Assembly (NCBI GenBank): GCA_017937735.1
Contig: JAGBCZ010000024.1
Location: forward strand, 1-10,072
Length of the DNA stretch: 10,072 bases
Source of the DNA: Alphaproteobacteria bacterium
GTDB lineage: Bacteria > Pseudomonadota > Alphaproteobacteria > Rs-D84
Direction of reading: 5' to 3'
In this document: piece by piece, positions 1 to 5,420 of the stretch
Numbering within the stretch: the stretch's first letter is position 1
Layout of the letters: each line of letters begins with the position of its first letter
Notes under the pieces: generated by a model
Database searches by the model: none
What the model was told of the DNA's origin: nothing
What the model saw: only the letters and a program-made list of their open reading frames with translations
Program-made: the position numbers and the translations under genes

Positions 1-2
1 AG

Positions 3-167
3 GCAACACGTAAAATTTACGGTACGGGTCGCCGTGTATTCTTGCGTGCGCCATTACATCATCATTTTGAAGAACTGGGGTGGCCAGAAACGAAAATAGT
101 AGAAAGATTTTTTGTTCTGTCTATATTGTTTTCTGGATTGGCATTGGTATTCTTGAAATTTGCATAA
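3..167 (+). CDS. mraY: MraY C-terminus (phospho-MurNAc-pentapeptide translocase), 5' truncated
   Basis: This is the last 54 residues of MraY, the integral membrane enzyme that joins UDP-MurNAc-pentapeptide to undecaprenyl phosphate to make lipid I on the cytoplasmic side of the inner membrane. The reading frame opens at the window edge. It shows the family's C-terminal signature: a [21 protein letters not shown] stretch, including the APLHHHFE histidine cluster typical of MraY, followed by a final hydrophobic helix and a TAA stop. The start and most membrane segments lie outside the window. ftsW begins 12 bases downstream on the same strand, so the two are probably one transcript. In most proteobacterial dcw clusters murD stands between these genes, and here it does not. 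Confidence 0.95.
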   Translation, partial: ATRKIYGTGRRVFLRAPLHHHFEELGWPETKIVERFFVLSILFSGLALVFLKFA

Positions 168-179
168 AGACGGGTAAAA

Positions 180-1334
180 ATGTTTGGACTGAAACGCAGT
201 GAAGATAGTGGGTTGACCAGTTGGTATTTTGAAGTGGACCGCCGCCTGCTGGGGTGGATTTTGATACTGATATTTGTGGGTGTCCTGTGTGTTATATCTG
301 CGGGTTCTGTTCAGGCCCTGCGCAAGGGGTTAAGTTCGTATTATTTTTTACACAAAATGATACCTTTTTATATTGTTGGTATTGGAACGCTGTTTGTGTC
401 CAGTATGTTTAATAAGACATGGGTTTTGCGTATATCTGCGTTGAATTTGGTTGTGTGTTTGTTGTTGTTGGCGTGGACGGTTATTCATCCTGTGGCCAGT
501 CATGGTTCAGAACGTTGGGCGGACCTGGGGTTTATCACGTTAATGCCGTCTGATATTATGAAGCCCGGATTGATAATAATTACTGCATGGTTCTTGGCAC
601 AAATGGAAGAAAGATATTCACGAACTAAAAATATGTTTTTAAACAAAGATGCATGGCGCCCAGGTTTGTTCAGTTGGTGGACCTATGCCATACCGTTTTT
701 AATTGTGTTGTTAATTTTATTTTTACAGCCGGACGTTGGAACAACATTTTTGTTTATTGGCTGTATTGGCGCAATGCTGTTTGTTGCAGGTTTGCCGTAT
801 AAAATATTGATTCCTTTAATTGCAACAGTTTTTGGCACAGGCATAATTGCAATTTTGTTCCATTCGCATGTAAGAAATCGATTTCTTGATTTGTTCAGCC
901 CCTTGGACCCACGCAGTCAGGTTGGTCTGTCAATTAGTACGATTCGTCAGGGCGGTCTGTTTGGAATGGGGGACGAGGCATTTGCCAAAGAAAGTCTGCC
1001 AGACGCACACACAGACTTTATTTTTGCATCTGTTGTCGAAGATGGTGGCGCACTTGCAGGATGCTTTTTATTATTATTGCTATTTTTAATCATCAGACGT
1101 TTAATATTAACAGCGACAACGGTGCGTGATAAATTTGTTTTATATGCTATCAGCGGCACAACGGCATTATTTGCAATTCAGTCTTGTTTTAATTTGGCAA
1201 CAACACTGCGAATGATGCCAACCAAGGGTATGACATTGCCATTTATTTCATCTGGTGGCAGTTCATTTTTGGGGTATTGTTTGTTGTTTGGGTTTGTGTT
1301 GGCCTTGGTTCGTGAAGATAAATGGAAACAGTAA
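180..1334 (+). CDS. ftsW: FtsW, septal peptidoglycan polymerase (SEDS family)
   Basis: FtsW is the SEDS-family glycosyltransferase that polymerises lipid II at the division septum together with its cognate class B PBP (FtsI). The 384-residue length and roughly ten hydrophobic segments fit the family. Visible signatures are SHGSERWADLG (107-117), MPSDIMKPG (122-130), LQPDVGTT (182-189), LPDAHTDFIFA (273-283), which contains the presumed catalytic Asp279, and TTLRMMPTKGMTLPFIS (341-357) followed by GGSS. The TLRMMPTKG motif favours FtsW over RodA. Two positions differ from what I know as usual: EDGG at 287-290, where EELG is common, and SSGGSS, where SYGGSS is common. The ATG at 180 has only a weak purine-rich site (GGGTAAAA) before it, so translation may depend on coupling to mraY. 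murG follows after 12 bases. Confidence 0.95.
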   Translation: MFGLKRSEDSGLTSWYFEVDRRLLGWILILIFVGVLCVISAGSVQALRKGLSSYYFLHKMIPFYIVGIGTLFVSSMFNKTWVLRISALNLVVCLLLLAWTVIHPVASHGSERWADLGFITLMPSDIMKPGLIIITAWFLAQMEERYSRTKNMFLNKDAWRPGLFSWWTYAIPFLIVLLILFLQPDVGTTFLFIGCIGAMLFVAGLPYKILIPLIATVFGTGIIAILFHSHVRNRFLDLFSPLDPRSQVGLSISTIRQGGLFGMGDEAFAKESLPDAHTDFIFASVVEDGGALAGCFLLLLLFLIIRRLILTATTVRDKFVLYAISGTTALFAIQSCFNLATTLRMMPTKGMTLPFISSGGSSFLGYCLLFGFVLALVREDKWKQ

Positions 1335-1346
1335 AAAGGATTTGAT

Positions 1347-2390
1347 ATGAAAATATGGATTGCAACAGGTGGTACAGGCGGACATGTGTTCCCGGCATTA
1401 AGTGTCGCAACAGAATTGGTTAATCGTGGTCATACGGTTACTATTTCTTGCGATGGGCGTGTGCGCAAAATGGTATTGCGGGATAAACCTGCCAATGCGC
1501 ATGTTGCGCATGTATGGGCATCTGGCGTTGGTGCAAAAAGCCGTATAAAACAAATGTATGCCTTGTTTAAAATTGCGGTGTCTGCGGCGGCGCTGTCACT
1601 GCGTTTTATGTTTTTGCGCCCAGACAGGGTTGTTGCGTTTGGTGGTTATGCATCTGTGCCTGCTGTGTTTGCAGCACATTTATGGGGTGTGCCGACATTT
1701 CTGCATGAACAAAATGCAGCAATTGGTCGTGCAAATAAATTTGCAATGCGCTGGGTAAAAACATTGATGACCAGTTTTCCGACTGTGTCTGGTATAACAA
1801 ATTCTGCGACACGTGTTGTTTATACAGGCCTGCCTGTTCGTTCTGACTTTATGGCCTATGCTGGTGCACCATTGTCTGGTGATATGAAGTTGCTGGTTAC
1901 AGGTGGGTCATTGGGCGCACAAATTTTAGATGATATTGTTCCTGGGGCTGTTGCGGCGATGAAAAATAAAAAGATTTTTGTTACGCATCAAACCAGACCA
2001 GAAAACGTTGCAAAATTGCAAAAGTTTTATGCAGAAAATAAAATTCATGCAAATGTTTTGTCTTTTATTCATGATATGGCAGGTGCAATTGTTGGTGCTG
2101 ATTTAGTTATTGGTCGCAGTGGTGCAAGTACAGTTGTTGAATTACAAACGATTGGTCGTCCTGCGATATTTGTGCCATTAGGGATAAATCCAGATCAGGC
2201 GGCCAATGCGGCCAGTTTTGCAAAAACAGGTGGCGGATTTGCAATCGAACAGTCTAAATTTACCCAGCGTTGGTTAACGTCTACATTAAATGATTTGTTT
2301 GATAATCCATCACGTTTGGCAAAAATGGCACAGAAAGCCTTGGTCAAAAACAATGCTGTTAATTTAATTGCGGATGAAGTAACAAAATAA
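1347..2390 (+). CDS. murG: MurG, UDP-GlcNAc:lipid I N-acetylglucosaminyltransferase
   Basis: MurG adds GlcNAc from UDP-GlcNAc to lipid I, giving lipid II, at the inner face of the cytoplasmic membrane (GT28, GT-B fold). At 347 residues it has the usual length. The N-terminal glycine-rich loop is at GGTGGHVFPAL (8-18). FGGYASVP (98-105) and HEQNAAIGRAN (120-130) are typical MurG motifs. The second domain starts with a glycine loop at GGSLGAQ (186-192), and the nucleotide-sugar site shows RSGASTVVEL (257-266) and the DQ pair at 283-284 with Asn287. The ATG at 1347 is preceded by AAGGA with a 6-base gap, a good ribosome binding site. It sits 12 bases after ftsW and is the last recognisable dcw gene here; murC is not next. 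Confidence 0.96.
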   Translation: MKIWIATGGTGGHVFPALSVATELVNRGHTVTISCDGRVRKMVLRDKPANAHVAHVWASGVGAKSRIKQMYALFKIAVSAAALSLRFMFLRPDRVVAFGGYASVPAVFAAHLWGVPTFLHEQNAAIGRANKFAMRWVKTLMTSFPTVSGITNSATRVVYTGLPVRSDFMAYAGAPLSGDMKLLVTGGSLGAQILDDIVPGAVAAMKNKKIFVTHQTRPENVAKLQKFYAENKIHANVLSFIHDMAGAIVGADLVIGRSGASTVVELQTIGRPAIFVPLGINPDQAANAASFAKTGGGFAIEQSKFTQRWLTSTLNDLFDNPSRLAKMAQKALVKNNAVNLIADEVTK

Positions 2391-2410
2391 AAAACTGAAT
2401 TTAATGATTT

Positions 2411-2481
2411 GATGCATTTTCCGCTTGCGTGCGATTCGTCATTTGTTCTATGATGAAATCGGAAGGAAAGGAAAATGCATC
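2411..2481 (+). repeat. 12-bp perfect inverted repeat spanning the murG/2475 intergenic region and the next start codon
   Basis: GATGCATTTTCC at 2411-2422 is exactly complementary to GGAAAATGCATC at 2470-2481. The right arm contains the start codon (2475-2477) and the last bases of the ribosome binding site of the downstream gene. Inside the 47-base interval a smaller stem can form from CGATT (2432-2436) with AATCG (2457-2461), and TCAT (2439-2442) with ATGA (2450-2453). In an mRNA reading through from murG the outer stem would cover the start codon. A transcript starting at the internal promoter near 2461 would lack the left arm. The repeat is seen directly; the regulatory role is inference. 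Confidence 0.6.
2425..2454 (+). promoter_or_regulatory. Possible sigma70-type promoter for the 2475 gene
   Basis: TTGCGT (2425-2430) and TATGAT (2449-2454) are separated by 18 bases. The -10 matches the consensus at 5 of 6 positions, the -35 at only 3. Transcription would begin near 2461, just before the purine-rich ribosome binding site GGAAGGAAAGG (2461-2471). The same TTGCGT sequence occurs at the -35 position before rpmH. A weak call that rests mainly on the -10. Confidence 0.4.
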
Positions 2482-3725
2482 GTATTACAATCTCTGTATT
2501 GTCAATGTTTGTTATATTGCCGGCGTTTGCCAGCGCACGTTTACCTGTTGTAAATGTTGCATCTGGTGGTGTTTCTGCACGTGCTATTTTCGGTGAAGGG
2601 GAACAAACCGTTGCCACAAAACCCGTGGCACAGGCCACATCGACCAGAACAAAAAAAGTCGTTGCACGCAGTGCAAAAAAAGCACCTGTTTCATCGGCTG
2701 ATTCTGGACAACAAATTATTGCATCTAATGATATGTTGGTGCCAAATCGCCCCAGTTCTGATTTATGGGCAAAAAATGACATTGCATTACGTGTGCCAAA
2801 ACCGGATGAGTTTTCTGTATATCGTACAGATTCCCAGTTACCAGAGGAGAGAATTGACCAAACCCGTGCATCTGTGACACGTGTTGCGTCTGTGGTGGAT
2901 ACGCCATCTGCAACACCTGAAATAGATAATCAGATTGCACGTTTGGTTGATTTACAAAAACGTGCCGAAGAAAGTGTTCGTACCGTGTCGCCACGTGTGA
3001 TTGCGGCGCCTATTGCACATACTGCGCCCCAGCCTGTTGTTGCTGATGCAGATGTTGCACCAGAACATGTATCGTTGCGCAGAATGGTTGTTGATATGGA
3101 CGATAATGATGTCATTGTTCGCAAGGTTGAGAAAAATCTGTCGCCACGAATCGCAACTGTTCGTGATGATATGACCAAGATGACACCAAATGAATTGCGT
3201 AATGCGTTCAGAAAGACATTTTTGTCAGAAAATAAACATTTGTCTGCGTATTCTATTGATGACAGTTTTGATGTTGCCAGTGACATGTCTTCATCTGTCG
3301 AAGGGTTTACAGCAAAGCGTGATTTATCAGAAATGGATGGTGGTATCAGACCGTTGGAAATCAAAATAAAATTCCGTGACGATGATTCTGCGCTGTCACG
3401 TGCGAATTATAATTTGCTGACTGAATATGCAGGGATTGTTGTTAACAAGCCTACACGTGCAATTCAGGTCGCAATTCCGCAATATATGACCCAGGGGACT
3501 GATAACAGAAAATTGGCTGCACGCCGTTTGGCAATTGTTGAACAGGTTTTGACAGATAATGGTGTTTCAAAACAAAGAATTGTTCCTGTGTTATCGAATC
3601 GTCAAGAGCCTGGTTTTGTTTTACGTATCATTTCTGGTGATCAATATGATACATTAACACAACAGCAATATAATATCTTTGGCGACAGCATGGGTAAAAA
3701 AAGTTATAAAAGTATGTCGTGGTAA
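2475..3725 (+). CDS. Secreted protein with possible OmpA-like C-terminal domain, function unknown
   Basis: I do not recognise the 416-residue protein as a named family. The N-terminus is a clear Sec signal peptide: a short basic start, a hydrophobic core and an AFASA sequence with likely cleavage after residue 21, so the protein should be exported to the periplasm. Residues 40-230 are low in hydrophobicity and rich in Ala, Val, Thr, Pro and charged residues, suggesting a flexible spacer. From about 294 to 387 there is a compact region starting LEIKIKFRDDDSAL and holding TDNRKLAARRLAIVEQVL, then VSKQRIVPVL. This resembles the end of an OmpA/MotB peptidoglycan-binding domain (N..L...RA..V...L...G....RI), but it is divergent. 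Start: ATG 2475 follows GGAAGGAAAGG. It overlaps comF by 7 bases, and its position after murG fits a cell-wall role. Confidence 0.75.
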   Translation: MHRITISVLSMFVILPAFASARLPVVNVASGGVSARAIFGEGEQTVATKPVAQATSTRTKKVVARSAKKAPVSSADSGQQIIASNDMLVPNRPSSDLWAKNDIALRVPKPDEFSVYRTDSQLPEERIDQTRASVTRVASVVDTPSATPEIDNQIARLVDLQKRAEESVRTVSPRVIAAPIAHTAPQPVVADADVAPEHVSLRRMVVDMDDNDVIVRKVEKNLSPRIATVRDDMTKMTPNELRNAFRKTFLSENKHLSAYSIDDSFDVASDMSSSVEGFTAKRDLSEMDGGIRPLEIKIKFRDDDSALSRANYNLLTEYAGIVVNKPTRAIQVAIPQYMTQGTDNRKLAARRLAIVEQVLTDNGVSKQRIVPVLSNRQEPGFVLRIISGDQYDTLTQQQYNIFGDSMGKKSYKSMSW

Positions 3726-4441
3726 AATTATTTAACGTGTTAATTGAATTTTTATTTCCGCCGGCGTGTCCGTTATGTGACACGCCGGTGTCAACACATG
3801 GCGAACTGTGTGCGGATTGTTGGGTGTCGATGAATTGGATTGATAATCCGAAATGTGTAAAGTGTGGTTATCCATTTCCGGCTGATTTAGATCTTGGTGG
3901 TACGCCACTGTGTCCAACATGTGCGTCTGGAAAATGTGAACTGGATTGGATACGGTCTGCGTGTGTTTATGATGATGCGTCACGTTCTGCGATGTTGCCA
4001 TTTAAACATGGTGGTCGTGTACAATATGCACGTTTTATGTCGCGTGCAATGATATGGGCACTGCGTGATATTGATGTTGATGCAGATATTGTTATGCCAG
4101 TGCCGTTGGCAAACAGACGTTTGTTCAAACGTGGATATAATCAGGCGACTTTGCTGGCACGACCAATTGCAAATGCAATGGGTGTGCGTATGGATTTAGA
4201 TTCTGTTTGTCGTATTCATCGTCCGGATATGGGACATAAAAATGCACGTGAACGTGCAGAAAATATTCATGGTGTTTTCAGTGTTGTAAAACCAAATAAT
4301 ATTCGTGGCAAAAGAATATTACTGGTTGATGATGTTATGACAACTGGTGCGACATTTTCTGAACTGCGCAGGGTTTTGATGCGTGCAGGTGCATCTGCTG
4401 TATATGGTGTTACATTTTGCAGGGTTGTTCGTGCGATTTAG
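3719..4441 (+). CDS. comF: ComF family phosphoribosyltransferase-like protein
   Basis: ComF proteins combine a zinc-finger-like N-terminus with a type I phosphoribosyltransferase fold and are linked to DNA uptake and late steps of transformation in naturally competent bacteria; the biochemical activity is not settled. This 240-residue protein is full length. Two cysteine clusters (C17/C20/C31/C34 and C46/C49/C65/C68) form the zinc-binding part. MPVPLANRRLFKRGYNQA (126-143) is the family signature, and LLVDDVMTTGAT (201-212) is the PRPP-binding loop with the paired aspartates. The proposed start is GTG at 3719, overlapping the upstream stop by 7 bases with no strong ribosome binding site, which suggests translational coupling; GTG at 3737 is an alternative. 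Its stop overlaps the convergent - strand gene by 4 bases, so there is no room for a terminator between them. Confidence 0.9.
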   Translation: MVKLFNVLIEFLFPPACPLCDTPVSTHGELCADCWVSMNWIDNPKCVKCGYPFPADLDLGGTPLCPTCASGKCELDWIRSACVYDDASRSAMLPFKHGGRVQYARFMSRAMIWALRDIDVDADIVMPVPLANRRLFKRGYNQATLLARPIANAMGVRMDLDSVCRIHRPDMGHKNARERAENIHGVFSVVKPNNIRGKRILLVDDVMTTGATFSELRRVLMRAGASAVYGVTFCRVVRAI

Positions 4442-4824
4442 TGTCCGTTTGTGTATTGGTCATCCACAATGGTGCGCAAGAACATATTTTTCTGTGCCAT
4501 TTTTTCTTGTGCAATAACCTTTTGTGAACATTTTTTAAATAATGCCAAAACATCCAATGAAAATTTGTCTTGGATTGGCAGGTTCAGCGGTAAAGTAATT
4601 CTTGATATTGGCACGCCATAACAATAGATTACATATTCGCACCAAACGTCTAGTGTGTCGGTGTGTGAATATTTTGTTGTAAATATCAGTTCGTTTGCAC
4701 TTATGTCGTTGCCGACTGAATACACAGAATACCCATCGCCAGTCAATGAATGGACAAAAGAATTCTTTATTAAATACGATGCGTATTCTTCAAATACGTT
4801 AAAATCGCTAAAATCTAGTTCCAT
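4438..4824 (-). CDS. Hypothetical protein, 128 aa
   Basis: I do not recognise this protein. It begins MELDFSDFNVFEEYASYLIK and ends TIVDDQYTNGH. It has no signal peptide or obvious membrane segment, mixes acidic and aromatic residues, and looks like a small soluble alpha/beta protein. ATG 4824 is preferred over the in-frame TTG at 4842 because the TTG lies inside the proposed promoter (4831-4858). No Shine-Dalgarno sequence precedes either start. The promoter would place the first transcribed base at or next to the ATG, so the mRNA may be leaderless. It lies downstream of the rpmH terminator, so it probably has its own transcription. Its stop overlaps the comF stop tail to tail by 4 bases, so each mRNA would run into the other's antisense strand. 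Confidence 0.65.
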   Translation of the reverse strand: MELDFSDFNVFEEYASYLIKNSFVHSLTGDGYSVYSVGNDISANELIFTTKYSHTDTLDVWCEYVIYCYGVPISRITLPLNLPIQDKFSLDVLALFKKCSQKVIAQEKMAQKNMFLRTIVDDQYTNGH

Positions 4825-4830
4825 GACAGC

Positions 4831-4858
4831 ATTGTTGCACAATGTGTTGTTTTGTCAA
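4831..4858 (-). promoter_or_regulatory. Promoter for the 128-aa hypothetical gene
   Basis: On the - strand a perfect TTGACA (complement of 4853-4858) is followed after 16 bases by AACAAT (complement of 4831-4836), with the extended -10 dinucleotide TG one base before it (TGC AACAAT). The expected transcription start is at about 4824, which is the ATG of the gene. The -10 matches the consensus at only 4 of 6 positions; the perfect -35 and the TG compensate. Confidence 0.55.
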
Positions 4859-4861
4859 TGG

Positions 4862-4896
4862 TAAAAATAAAAAAATAAAAACCGCCATTTGGCGGT
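4862..4896 (-). terminator. Rho-independent terminator of rpmH
   Basis: Read on the - strand, ACCGCC (complement of 4891-4896) pairs with GGCGGT (complement of 4881-4886) around a 4-base loop, followed by a T-rich run with a few interruptions over 4862-4880. It starts 5 bases after the rpmH stop codon, the normal position for an intrinsic terminator. Confidence 0.9.
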
Positions 4897-4900
4897 CTTG

Positions 4901-5053
4901 TTAATTTGCGGCGGTTGTGGCCAATCTTTTACGACCACATGCACGACGACGATTTAATACATCACGTCCACCAGCAGTTGCCATTCTGGCACGAAAACCA
5001 TGTGTGCGAACACGGCGTGTTTTAGATGGTTGATATGTACGTTTTGTTGCCAT
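4901..5053 (-). CDS. rpmH: 50S ribosomal protein L34
   Basis: L34 is a small, very basic protein of the large ribosomal subunit. The 50-residue product begins [20 protein letters not shown] and continues [20 protein letters not shown], then [10 protein letters not shown], matching L34 along nearly its whole length. It is a few residues longer than the common 44-46, through an AT insertion near the start and a short C-terminal tail. Cys39 replaces the lysine usual in the RRRAKGRKRL motif. ATG 5053 has AGGA (complement of 5062-5065) 8 bases upstream. Its terminator follows directly. rnpA, which normally comes next to rpmH, is not here, and dnaA and DnaA-box clusters were not seen nearby. Confidence 0.97.
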   Translation of the reverse strand: MATKRTYQPSKTRRVRTHGFRARMATAGGRDVLNRRRACGRKRLATTAAN

Positions 5054-5090
5054 GACTTATGTCCTATTGTTTTTTTATTGTTTTCTTTGC

Positions 5091-5128
5091 TTCCACCGTG
5101 TTTGAGCAGCATCATAAACACCATGGAA
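5091..5128 (-). promoter_or_regulatory. Large stem-loop in the rpmH 5' leader
   Basis: On the - strand TTCCATGGTGTTT (complement of 5116-5128) pairs with AAACACGGTGGAA (complement of 5091-5103) around a 12-base loop. Eleven of 13 pairs are Watson-Crick, with one G-U and one G-G mismatch. No U tract follows on either strand, so it is not an intrinsic terminator. It lies between the proposed rpmH transcription start (about 5141) and the rpmH ribosome binding site (5062-5065), so it is a candidate cis-regulatory leader element or RNA-stabilising hairpin. Confidence 0.55.
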
Positions 5129-5147
5129 AAAATCCGTTCGTGCGTCT

Positions 5148-5176
5148 ATTTAATCACAGGTTTTATAAAAACGCAA
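5148..5176 (-). promoter_or_regulatory. Probable rpmH promoter
   Basis: On the - strand TTGCGT (complement of 5171-5176) and TTAAAT (complement of 5148-5153) are 17 bases apart, with an extended -10 TG (TGA TTAAAT). The 11-base block TGTGATTAAAT here is identical to the -10 region of the neighbouring promoter at 5311-5338. Transcription would start near 5141 and give a leader of about 88 bases. The -35 is poor, so confidence is moderate. Confidence 0.5.
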
Positions 5177-5181
5177 CCTTT

Positions 5182-5277
5182 TTATTTAGATTTTATTAAA
5201 CCAACCTGTTTCAGGCCTTCTATAAACATATAGTATATGAATAAATATACAAAAAGTTTCCAAAATGGTAAAAACAT
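5182..5277 (-). CDS. Putative 31-aa small membrane protein, new candidate
   Basis: I do not recognise this ORF. The 31-residue product is MFLPFWKLFVYLFIYYMFIE followed by GLKQVGLIKSK: about 20 hydrophobic and aromatic residues, long enough for one membrane segment, then a basic tail. Three features argue for a real gene. AAGGA (complement of 5285-5289) stands 7 bases before the ATG at 5277. A TTGACA promoter with an extended -10 (5311-5338) should start transcription about 26 bases before the ATG. The ORF also lies in an otherwise empty gap of about 340 bases between rpmH and gyrA. No terminator separates it from rpmH, whose start is 128 bases downstream, so the transcript may continue into rpmH. 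It could instead act as a leader peptide. Such composition can also arise by chance in AT-rich DNA. Confidence 0.5.
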   Translation of the reverse strand: MFLPFWKLFVYLFIYYMFIEGLKQVGLIKSK

Positions 5278-5310
5278 ATCTGTTTCCTTGGTGTTGTAAT
5301 TAGTGTTTTT

Positions 5311-5338
5311 ATTTAATCACAACATTTTATTTTGTCAA
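5311..5338 (-). promoter_or_regulatory. Promoter for the 31-aa ORF, possibly also a distal rpmH promoter
   Basis: On the - strand a perfect TTGACA (complement of 5333-5338) is followed after 16 bases by TTAAAT (complement of 5311-5316) with an extended -10 TG. The expected start is near 5304. It diverges from the gyrA promoter, with 22 bases between the two -35 elements. Confidence 0.6.
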
Positions 5339-5360
5339 TGCATTTTTTTGGCATTATTTC

Positions 5361-5390
5361 TTGACCAAAAGTGCAAAAATCTGCTATGTT
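5361..5390 (+). promoter_or_regulatory. gyrA promoter (extended -10)
   Basis: TTGACC (5361-5366, 5 of 6 consensus matches) and TATGTT (5385-5390) are 18 bases apart, and TGC directly precedes the -10. Transcription would begin near 5397, leaving about 24 bases before the ATG at 5421 with the ribosome binding site inside. In many bacteria gyrase promoters are induced by DNA relaxation, but nothing in the sequence alone proves this here. Confidence 0.7.
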
Positions 5391-5420
5391 TGATATGTGA
5401 AAAACATAGGGAAAGGTAGT

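Noticed and set aside
2195..2782. 195-aa - strand ORF opposite the murG end and the secreted-protein start
   Set aside because: It is the mirror of two well supported genes and shows no motif.
4954..5124. A 56-codon ORF on the - strand starting in the rpmH leader and overlapping rpmH in another frame
   Set aside because: It lacks a convincing ribosome binding site, its start lies inside the leader stem-loop, and most of it is the shifted frame of rpmH.
5000..5233. 77-aa + strand ORF opposite rpmH and the 31-aa ORF
   Set aside because: It is antisense to rpmH, has no promoter or ribosome binding site, and its sequence has no recognisable pattern.
5054..5396. Replication origin near rpmH
   Set aside because: rpmH often lies close to dnaA and oriC, but I see no TTATCCACA-type boxes. 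The two ATTTAATCACA copies differ from a DnaA box at two positions and coincide with promoter -10 regions.
5397..5420. GTG at 5397 as an earlier start of gyrA
   Set aside because: It coincides with the predicted transcription start and has no ribosome binding site, whereas ATG 5421 has GGGAAAGG directly before it, and the family normally starts close to this point.
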